The position numbers and the translations under genes were made by a program. The notes under the pieces were generated by a model that worked only from the letters and a program-made list of their open reading frames with translations, ran no database searches and was not told the DNA's origin. Below are positions 1-4,938 of a stretch of 7,400 nucleotides of DNA, one piece after another (positions within the stretch are counted from its first letter, which is position 1; every line of letters begins with the position of its first letter). Origin of the DNA: Bacillota bacterium (lineage in GTDB: Bacteria > Bacillota > Clostridia > Oscillospirales > Ruminococcaceae); assembly GCA_023395695.1 (NCBI GenBank), contig JAEWYJ010000016.1, positions 1 through 7,400 of the forward strand, written 5' to 3'.

Positions 1-104
1 CAATATATACAGGCATCCTCTTGTTTTTTTGGCTTTTTATTTAAAGCGCGAAGCCGCCGGAGGGTGCCGCATTCATATTACTTAATGACTGGACGGTGAT
101 AAGT
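1..104. other. Upstream leader without a supported gene
   Basis: No gene can be supported here. The first 45 or so bases are AT-rich, with a run of seven T at 24-30 and TATATA at 4-9, in contrast to the GC-rich genes that follow. This suits a promoter or leader region. I could not find a convincing pair of -35 and -10 boxes with normal spacing, and the true promoter may lie left of the window. A weak inverted repeat, GGCTT at 31-35 with AAGCC at 51-55, has its T run before it rather than after it, so it is not a terminator for either strand. Two frames stay open from base 1 into this stretch (to stops at 83-85 and 97-99), so the tail of an upstream gene is possible, but the translations resemble nothing I recognise. 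Confidence 0.5.
95..100 (+). promoter_or_regulatory. Ribosome binding site that decides the ntpF-like start
   Basis: GGTGAT at 95-100 lies in a stretch matching the 3' part of the Shine-Dalgarno consensus AGGAGGTGAT at most positions. It lies four bases before TTG at 105. The in-frame GTG at 96 is inside this site, so it is unlikely to be the start codon. Confidence 0.55.
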
Positions 105-416
105 TTGTCTTTGGAAGCAATTAAACAAATATCTGAGACGGAACAGTCCGCGCAGCAGTGCATTACTGACGCACAGACACAAGCGCGGGATATTATTTCT
201 AACGCACAGCGAACCGCGGCGCAGGAATATGATTCTATACTTAAACAGGCGGCCGTCCAGACGGCGCAGGCGCTGGCTGACGCCAAGCGGCACGGGGACG
301 ATATGGCAGCGCAACAGCTTGCGGAATATCGCCGCCGGTGTGAGTCTTTGCAGACGCAGGCGCAGGCCCGCATGGACAAAGCAGTCGCGATTGTAATGGA
401 AAGGGTAGTCGGCTGA
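105..416 (+). CDS. ntpF: V-type ATPase subunit G/H (peripheral stalk), NtpF-like
   Basis: This is the small peripheral-stalk subunit (archaeal H, yeast G, E. hirae NtpF). It pairs with subunit E in a long coiled coil that ties the A3B3 head to membrane subunit I. The 103-residue product is almost all helix, rich in Ala, Gln, Glu and Arg, with no membrane segment. It opens with MSLEAIKQI, the typical family N-terminus, and ends in the common amphipathic tail (AVAIVMERVVG). I chose TTG at 105 because the GTG three codons earlier sits in the ribosome binding site and because the protein then begins MSLEAIK. Its TGA shares one base with the ATG of subunit I, so the two are probably translationally coupled. 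It is first in the operon, as in E. hirae. The family is short and diverges fast, so identity rests on the N-terminus, length, coiled-coil character and position. Databases name it variously ntpF, ntpH or atpH. Confidence 0.85.
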   Translation: MSLEAIKQISETEQSAQQCITDAQTQARDIISNAQRTAAQEYDSILKQAAVQTAQALADAKRHGDDMAAQQLAEYRRRCESLQTQAQARMDKAVAIVMERVVG

Positions 417-2365
417 TGTCTATTGTAAAAATGAAGCGACTGTATGTGATTGCCCCCGCCGAGTTAAGACGAACGGTTTTGCGCGCACTTACCAGACTCG
501 GCTGCGTCGAGCTGGAACGGTGCTCCGCCCAGCAGCTCGTCGATTCCGGCGGGAAATTATATATCAGCGAGGAAAACACACAGGCTGCCAGATTACGCAG
601 CACGCTGGAGAACGCCTGCCGCCTGTTGAAAAATTCGTCCGCCGCCAAAAAAACGCCGCTCTTTGCCTCGCGGCCCGAGGTGACCGAGCGCCAGCTTTTT
701 GATATGGCGACGCTCGGTAACGCCATACGGACGGCTGAGGCGGTTGACGCGCTGGGCGCTCAGCTGGCGGACGCCGGCGCGGCGCAGGCGAGGCTGGACG
801 CCCAGATTGCGGCGCTGACCCCTTGGCGGTGTCTTGATCTGCCGCTGAATTTTACCGGTACGCGCGAGACGGTCTTTCTTACCGGCACGCTGCCCGCAGC
901 CATTGAAACCGAACCGCTGTGCGCCCGCCTTGCCGAGGATGCGCCCGCCTGCCTGATTGAGGTGGTTGGCTCGGATACCGAGCAGCATTATCTGGCCGTA
1001 ACGGTGCATCGCGAGCAGGAAGCGGCGGCGCTGAGCGTCTTAAAGGGCGCCGGGTTTGTAGCAGCTGGCTTTAAAGAGGTCTCTTTAACAGCGTATGCGC
1101 AGATTGAGTGCCTGAACAACGAGATTGAAGCGCTCGACGAGGCCAAGGCCCGGTATGCGCAGCAGGTAGCCGCCTATTATGACGCGTTGCCGACGCTTGA
1201 GCTGGCGCTTGACGCTTACACGCAGGAGGCCGCGCGGGATGAATTGCTCTCGGCCACTGCACAGACGGCGCACACCGCCTATTTTACGGGCTGGCTGCCC
1301 GCGGCAGCCGAGGCTGCCGTTGCAAAGCTACTTAACGAGCAGGGCTGCGCCTATGCGCTGGAAGAGCCGGCAGAAAATGAAACCCCGCCGGTTATGGTGC
1401 AAAACAGTGCGTTCATAAGCCCTGTCGAGCCAATTACCGAGATGTATGATACCCCGGCCTATGGCAGCATAGTTGATCCCAACCCGTTTATGTTCCCGTT
1501 TTATATCGTCTTTTTCGGTTTTATTATGGCCGATGCGGCTTATGGTATTTTAATGTTTGTGGGCTGTTATTTGGCGCTTAAGGTTATGAAGCCCAGAGGT
1601 GGCATGAAAAAGACGCTGACCCTGTTCATGTACTGCGGCGTTTCAACCTTTGTTGCCGGGCTGCTTTTCGGCGGTTTCTTCTCAAATGCCGTTACAATCT
1701 TTACGCAAACCTTTTTGGGTAAGCGGGTCGTCATCTCCCCATTGTGGTTTGACCCTGCGGCCGACCCGATGAAGATGCTGGCCTTTTCGCTGGCACTGGG
1801 CGGCGTACACCTGGTTTTGGGCATGGCGCTGGCCGCCTACCGCATGATTCGGCAGGGGCATTGGCTTGACGCGGTTTTTGATGTTGGCTCGTGGTATGTT
1901 GTGTTTATCGGAATAGGCCTGTATGCGCTTAAAATTCCGGTTGGCCTCTATGTTATCGTAGCGGGTGCGCTGCTGGTGGCGCTGACCGGCGGGCGCAGCA
2001 GCCCGACGCTGTTTGGTAAAATAACCGGTGGCTTGGGTTCGCTTTACGGCATTACCGGGTACCTGTCCGACCTTCTTTCTTATGCGCGCATCATGGCGCT
2101 TGGGCTTTCCGGCGCTGTTATCGGCCAGGTAATGAACCAGCTTGGCGCTATGGGCGGCAACAGCTTTTTGGGGCTGATTTTGTTTATTGCCGTCTTTGTG
2201 GTCGGCCACACCTTTAACCTTGCCATCAGCCTGCTGGGCGCCTACGTCCATACAAGCCGATTGCAGTATATAGAATTTTTCGGAAAATTCTTCGAGGGTG
2301 GCGGGCGCACGTTTCGACCGCTTGTCAATAATACAAATTATGTAACAATCATCAAGGAGGACTAA
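416..2365 (+). CDS. ntpI: V-type ATPase subunit I (membrane stator, a-subunit homologue)
   Basis: This is the large stator subunit. Its N-terminal cytoplasmic half binds the E-G/H stalks, and its C-terminal membrane half forms the two half-channels that pass ions to the K ring. The protein has 649 residues, normal for the family. Residues 1-340 are hydrophilic with coiled-coil stretches and the conserved TGWLP at 291-295. The membrane half begins near the conserved DPNPF (354-358) and carries about seven to eight hydrophobic segments to residue 612. The channel arginine corresponding to yeast Vph1 R735 is R558 in SYARIMALGLSG. A second conserved basic site is R615 in TSRLQYIEFFGKFF. The start is ATG 416, overlapping the preceding stop by one base. 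MSIVKMKRL is the usual family start, and GGAAAGGG at 398-405 is a fair ribosome binding site. Three bases separate its stop from K, whose ribosome binding site is inside its last codons. Sequence alone does not say whether the ion is Na+ or H+; see K. Confidence 0.97.
   Translation: MSIVKMKRLYVIAPAELRRTVLRALTRLGCVELERCSAQQLVDSGGKLYISEENTQAARLRSTLENACRLLKNSSAAKKTPLFASRPEVTERQLFDMATLGNAIRTAEAVDALGAQLADAGAAQARLDAQIAALTPWRCLDLPLNFTGTRETVFLTGTLPAAIETEPLCARLAEDAPACLIEVVGSDTEQHYLAVTVHREQEAAALSVLKGAGFVAAGFKEVSLTAYAQIECLNNEIEALDEAKARYAQQVAAYYDALPTLELALDAYTQEAARDELLSATAQTAHTAYFTGWLPAAAEAAVAKLLNEQGCAYALEEPAENETPPVMVQNSAFISPVEPITEMYDTPAYGSIVDPNPFMFPFYIVFFGFIMADAAYGILMFVGCYLALKVMKPRGGMKKTLTLFMYCGVSTFVAGLLFGGFFSNAVTIFTQTFLGKRVVISPLWFDPAADPMKMLAFSLALGGVHLVLGMALAAYRMIRQGHWLDAVFDVGSWYVVFIGIGLYALKIPVGLYVIVAGALLVALTGGRSSPTLFGKITGGLGSLYGITGYLSDLLSYARIMALGLSGAVIGQVMNQLGAMGGNSFLGLILFIAVFVVGHTFNLAISLLGAYVHTSRLQYIEFFGKFFEGGGRTFRPLVNNTNYVTIIKED
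2354..2360 (+). promoter_or_regulatory. Strong ribosome binding site of ntpK
   Basis: AAGGAGG at 2354-2360 is a full consensus site eight bases before the ATG of K, and it lies inside the last codons of ntpI. It is the best match to consensus in the operon. That fits the need for many K copies per complex (ten in E. hirae), though this link is an inference. Confidence 0.85.
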
Positions 2366-2368
2366 AAC

Positions 2369-2860
2369 ATGGAATTCTTCACCACGCTTTTTTCAGGCTA
2401 TTTTTTCGCACTGCTCGGTGCGGCGCTTGCGGTAGGGCTTGCCGGTTCAGGCTCTGCAAAGGGTATGGGCATCGCCGGTGAGGCCGGCACCGGTATTGTT
2501 TCCGTTTCCCCTGAGAAATTCGGACGCGTGCTGCTGCTGCAGGCGCTGCCCGGTACGCAGGGCATCTACGGCCTGCTGATCTCCTTTATGATTCTGACCG
2601 CCGCGCCGGTGACCGGCGGGACGCTGACCATCGGACAGGGCATCGGCTATTTCTGCGGCGCGTTGCCGATTGCAATTGCCGGTTATTATTCCGCCATTGC
2701 GCAGGGGCGTGTTTCTGCCGCTGCGATGGGGATTGTCGCCTCTAAGCCTGAGGAATCGATGAAGGGCGTTATTGCCGCCGGTATGGTCGAGACCTACGCT
2801 GTCTTTGCGGTATTAATTTCGTTTATTATTGTAAGCACCATTCCCACCCTGCCGCTGTAA
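2369..2860 (+). CDS. ntpK: V-type ATPase subunit K (proteolipid, rotor ring), Na+-type
   Basis: This is the rotor-ring proteolipid that carries the transported ion. The protein has 163 residues with four hydrophobic helices in two similar hairpins, split by the conserved loop GSGSAKGMGIAGEA (26-39). It is therefore the duplicated 16-kDa form, like E. hirae NtpK (156 aa), not the 8-kDa form. Ion-binding positions known from the E. hirae ring (L61, T64, Q65, Q110, E139) are all present as L60, T63 and Q64 in LPGTQG, Q112 in AIAQGR, and E141 in MVETYA. The first hairpin has no membrane carboxylate, so each protomer has one ion site. This predicts Na+ coupling. It lies three bases after ntpI and three bases before the first possible ATG of ntpE (12 before the preferred one). 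No signal peptide is needed beyond the first helix. Family identity is essentially certain; Na+ preference is inferred from side chains. Confidence 0.98.
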   Translation: MEFFTTLFSGYFFALLGAALAVGLAGSGSAKGMGIAGEAGTGIVSVSPEKFGRVLLLQALPGTQGIYGLLISFMILTAAPVTGGTLTIGQGIGYFCGALPIAIAGYYSAIAQGRVSAAAMGIVASKPEESMKGVIAAGMVETYAVFAVLISFIIVSTIPTLPL

Positions 2861-2863
2861 GGA
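2859..2863 (+). promoter_or_regulatory. Ribosome binding site that decides the ntpE start
   Basis: AAGGA at 2859-2863 overlaps the K stop codon. It directly abuts ATG 2864, is three bases from ATG 2867 and nine bases from ATG 2873. Only the last spacing is normal. Confidence 0.6.
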
Positions 2864-2872
2864 ATGATGGCT

Positions 2873-3457
2873 ATGAACGGACTGACTAACATATCGAACA
2901 AGATATTGGACGACGCAAAGCAAAAGGCCGGCGTGATTATTGCCGAAGCCGAGCAGAGCGCGGCCAAAATTCTGGCGGACTCCCAAAAACGGGCCGAAGC
3001 GGAGCGCGCAGCCGCCCTTAAGGATTCGGCTGCCCGCAGTGCCGATGTTCTTGAAAAGGCGCGTCTCGTTTCCGAGCTTGAGGGCAAAAAGCTTATCTCC
3101 AACGCGCGCCAGCAAATGATTACGCGGACATTTCAAACGGCGCTCGAACGGTTGCTCGCCCTGCCGCAGGACGAGTACCGCCGGCTGCTGCTCAAGCTTG
3201 CAAACGATGTGCTTGCGGATGGCAAGGGCGGCGAGGTGCTGTTAAATGCCAGAGATCGCGCTGCCCACGGGCAGGCGATAGCTGAGGCGCTCGCCGGTAA
3301 GGCAACCCTTGCGGCCGACGACGCTCCCATTGTAGGCGGGCTGATTATCCGGCGCGGAAAAATTGAGTATAACTGTGCGCTTGATGTTCTGGTTCGCATG
3401 GTTTCGGAAAAAGCCGCCCCTGAGGTGTCTTCAGCGCTGTTCCCGGAAGGAGCGTGA
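2873..3457 (+). CDS. ntpE: V-type ATPase subunit E (peripheral stalk)
   Basis: Subunit E pairs with G/H to make the peripheral stalk, with its C-terminal domain gripping the top of subunit B. The product is 194 residues from ATG 2873. Residues 1-85 or so form a long charged, Ala-rich helix (coiled coil), and 86-194 form the globular domain. That domain ends with the family pattern PIVGGLIIRRGKIEYN (152-167) and a final short helix ending in ALFPEGA. In-frame ATGs at 2864 and 2867 would add MMA, but they are too close to the AAGGA site at 2859-2863. ATG 2873 has nine-base spacing and gives MNGLTNIS, a usual family start. Its TGA overlaps the GTG of ntpC by four bases (GTGA), implying coupled translation. 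Length and both domains match the family, and the operon position matches E. hirae NtpE. Confidence 0.93.
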   Translation: MNGLTNISNKILDDAKQKAGVIIAEAEQSAAKILADSQKRAEAERAAALKDSAARSADVLEKARLVSELEGKKLISNARQQMITRTFQTALERLLALPQDEYRRLLLKLANDVLADGKGGEVLLNARDRAAHGQAIAEALAGKATLAADDAPIVGGLIIRRGKIEYNCALDVLVRMVSEKAAPEVSSALFPEGA

Positions 3458-4458
3458 GCGTATTGCCAAAGTCTCCCGATACCGATTATGTCTACCTGAG
3501 TACCCTTTTGAAGGCGTTGGAGAAAAACATGCTTTCTAAGGAGGATCTTACCCGTCTTGTTTCGGCGCGCACCGATGAGGATGCCGTCAAGCTTCTGACC
3601 GAGAAGGGCTGGAACAACTTTGACGCCCGTGACCTGACCGCGCTTGAGCAGGAGCTTTCATACCAGCGCAAGGCGCTGTTCGACCTTATTTATCGTTACG
3701 TGCCGGAGGCGGGCGTTGTTGATCTGTTCCGCTTAAAATACGACTGCCACAATCTTAAAGCTTTGATTAAGGCCACGGCGCAGGGTCTGGACGGCAAGCG
3801 CCTTTTAAGCGACGCCGGAACCATCAGCCCCGGCGTGCTGGTCGGTATGTTTAACGATAAGGACTTTAACCGCATGCACCCGATTATGGCTGCCGCGGCG
3901 CAGGAGGCGGCCGATCTGCTGGCTCGTACCGGGGATCCGCAGCTTTCCGACCTGCTGCTGGACAGCGCTCTGGCAGCGCAGATGCTGGCTCTGGCCGGGA
4001 CTGCCCAAAGCGATTTCCTTTCAGGCTATGTTCGCCTGTGGATTGATTTGGGCAACCTGCGGGTGCTGACCCGCGCAGCTTTGAGCAAAAAAGGGTTCGA
4101 CTATTTGCAGCGCGCTATTTTTCCGGGCGGCAACGTTGCCTGTGCGCAGGTGCGCGAGGTGAGCCCGGAGCTGCTGCGCAGTTTGTTTGGCTTTGGGGTG
4201 CTCACCACAGCGGCGGAGACCGCCGCACAGGCCCTTTCAGGCGGGGCGGCCCTGGCCGCGCTGGATATGGCGTGCGATAATACGCTGATTGAGTATATAC
4301 GCGCCTCCCGTCTGATTCCGTTTGGTGAGGCCACCGTTATTTCGCACCTGCTGGCGTTTGAGTCCCAGCTTGCGGCGGTGCGCACCGTCATGTCGGGGCG
4401 TGCCTCGGGCCTGAGCGAGGAGAGAATTACAGAAAGGCTGAGGATGAGCTATGTATAA
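3454..4458 (+). CDS. ntpC: V-type ATPase subunit C (central stalk adaptor, d-subunit homologue)
   Basis: Subunit C is the funnel-shaped adaptor (yeast d, archaeal C) that seats the D-F shaft on the K ring. The protein has 334 residues, all helical and soluble, in the usual length range. Family marks are DTDYVYLSTLLKALEK near the N-terminus (9-24), DLFRLKYDCHNLKALIKA (90-107), and the C-terminal block PFGEATVISHLL (289-300) with AVRTVMSGRASGLSEERI (308-325) ending in LRMSYV. The start is GTG 3454, which overlaps the ntpE stop by four bases. GGAAGGAG at 3445-3452 is only one base from this GTG, so the in-frame TTG at 3463 (ten-base spacing, 331 aa, MPKSPDTDYVY) is a serious alternative. Family identity does not depend on that choice. 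The ntpF-to-ntpG block of the operon continues without a gap into subunit F. Confidence 0.95.
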   Translation: MSVLPKSPDTDYVYLSTLLKALEKNMLSKEDLTRLVSARTDEDAVKLLTEKGWNNFDARDLTALEQELSYQRKALFDLIYRYVPEAGVVDLFRLKYDCHNLKALIKATAQGLDGKRLLSDAGTISPGVLVGMFNDKDFNRMHPIMAAAAQEAADLLARTGDPQLSDLLLDSALAAQMLALAGTAQSDFLSGYVRLWIDLGNLRVLTRAALSKKGFDYLQRAIFPGGNVACAQVREVSPELLRSLFGFGVLTTAAETAAQALSGGAALAALDMACDNTLIEYIRASRLIPFGEATVISHLLAFESQLAAVRTVMSGRASGLSEERITERLRMSYV

Positions 4459-4774
4459 AGCGGCGGTCATCGGAGACAGACAGAGCGTTCTGGGCTTTCG
4501 GGCACTGGGGCTGACCGTTGCGACGGCCGAAACGGCGCAGGAGGCCGCTGAGGCGCTGCACAGCCTGGCCAAAGACAGGCATGCCGTCATCTATATTACC
4601 GAGCAGCTCGCCGCCCAAATTCCTGAGGATATTGCGGCGTATCTCGACCTGCCGCAGACGGCGGTTATCCCCATTCCCTCAAAGGACGGCGTCCTCGGAA
4701 TAGGCGATACAGAATTGCACAAGGCGGTTGAACGCGCTGTTGGCGCCGATATTTTGAGGAACCCCGAGGACTAA
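4451..4774 (+). CDS. ntpG: V-type ATPase subunit F (central stalk; NtpG of E. hirae)
   Basis: Subunit F binds subunit D in the central shaft and turns with it. It is called NtpG in E. hirae and AtpF in archaea. The product has 107 residues and begins MYKAAVIGDRQSVLGFRALG, the clear family signature. Later family marks are VIYITEQLA (46-54) and the strand AVIPIPSKDG (71-80). The fold is a small Rossmann-like alpha/beta domain with a C-terminal helix (88-97). ATG 4451 lies within the end of ntpC, an eight-base overlap, and GAGG at 4440-4443 gives seven-base spacing. The length is normal (about 100-110), so the gap that follows did not arise by truncation of this gene. It is the last gene before the operon's only sizeable intergenic space. 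Confidence 0.96.
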   Translation: MYKAAVIGDRQSVLGFRALGLTVATAETAQEAAEALHSLAKDRHAVIYITEQLAAQIPEDIAAYLDLPQTAVIPIPSKDGVLGIGDTELHKAVERAVGADILRNPED

Positions 4775-4811
4775 ACAGCCCTTAAGTCAAGCAACTTAAA
4801 AACAGGGTTGT
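4775..4811 (+). promoter_or_regulatory. Hairpin immediately after the ntpG stop codon
   Basis: ACAGCCC at 4775-4781 pairs with GGGTTGT at 4805-4811 (seven pairs, one G-U). TTAAGT at 4782-4787 pairs with ACTTAA at 4794-4799 around a six-base loop, with a five-base bulge at 4800-4804 on the right side. It begins on the base after the TAA. No T tract follows directly; the nearest TTTT is at 4824-4827. It is therefore a poor intrinsic terminator and more likely an mRNA 3'-end stabiliser, processing site or partial attenuator. Function is inferred; the base pairing is read from the sequence. Confidence 0.5.
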
Positions 4812-4905
4812 CTTGACGGCCCATTTTGCGTCTGGCTGTGGTGCCGTGCCCGCCGGTCATAAAATGCGCTCACCAATCCTGCCCCTATTTTCAAATTGCT
4901 TGACT
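4785..4905. repeat. Perfect 10-base inverted repeat spanning most of the gap
   Basis: AGTCAAGCAA at 4785-4794 is the exact reverse complement of TTGCTTGACT at 4896-4905, with 101 bases between the arms. The left arm is the same segment used in the two short hairpins. The right arm ends 14 bases before the ntpA ribosome binding site. It could be a long-range RNA pairing, a pair of protein-binding half-sites, or the mark of an inserted palindromic element. Confidence 0.55.
4786..4817 (+). promoter_or_regulatory. Alternative hairpin competing with the first
   Basis: GTCAAG at 4786-4791 pairs with CTTGAC at 4812-4817, and CAAC at 4792-4795 pairs with GTTG at 4807-4810. This makes ten pairs with one bulged T (4811) and an 11-base loop (4796-4806). 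It uses bases of both arms of the 4775-4811 hairpin, so the two cannot form together. Confidence 0.4.
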
Positions 4906-4938
4906 ATAACCCCAGACAGAAGGAAGGTTGAATCATGA
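4864..4938 (+). other. Possible 24-codon upstream ORF overlapping the ntpA start
   Basis: ATG 4864 opens a 24-codon frame (MRSPILPLFSNC...) whose TGA at 4936-4938 overlaps the ntpA ATG in the ATGA arrangement seen at other junctions here. There is no ribosome binding site before it, and the peptide resembles nothing I know. Chance is a good explanation, so I list it as a candidate leader peptide rather than a gene. Confidence 0.15.
4920..4927 (+). promoter_or_regulatory. Ribosome binding site of ntpA
   Basis: AAGGAAGG at 4920-4927 lies seven bases before ATG 4935. It gives subunit A its own strong initiation site independent of translation from the upstream genes. Confidence 0.8.

Larger units (their letters stand above)
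4775..4934 (+). other. 160-base structured gap between ntpG and ntpA
   Basis: All other junctions in the operon overlap or leave at most 12 bases; this one leaves 160. It contains a hairpin directly after the F stop (4775-4811), arms that can pair in other ways (4786-4817; 4785-4794 with 4896-4905), CATTTT at 4822-4827 complementary to AAAATG at 4861-4866, GTCTGG at 4830-4835 complementary to CCAGAC at 4912-4917, a short possible ORF (4864-4938), a lone -10-like TATAAC at 4905-4910, and the ntpA ribosome binding site. No tRNA or known riboswitch is recognised. It separates the stalk and membrane genes from the head genes A and B. Confidence 0.6.

Noticed and set aside
1..104. Riboswitch, terminator or tail of an upstream gene in the leader
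   Set aside because: Only a short weak inverted repeat (31-35 with 51-55) is present, with the T run on the wrong side. The open frames are short and resemble nothing recognisable.
1682..2251. Long minus-strand frame (189 codons) opposite ntpI
   Set aside because: It is antisense to a certain gene in GC-rich DNA, where codon bias keeps opposite frames open. The peptide is low-complexity in character, resembles no family, and would leave no room for a promoter or neighbour.
4775..4830. Rho-independent terminator after ntpG
   Set aside because: The hairpin is real on paper, but no T tract follows its stem; the nearest TTTT is 12 bases away. A full terminator would also cut off the A and B genes, so I list it only as a structured element.
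4890..4925. Internal sigma-A promoter for ntpA-ntpB
   Set aside because: TATAAC at 4905-4910 resembles a -10 box, but no -35 hexamer lies about 17 bases upstream. TTGACT at 4900-4905 has no -10 box at the right distance. The support is too weak for a feature.
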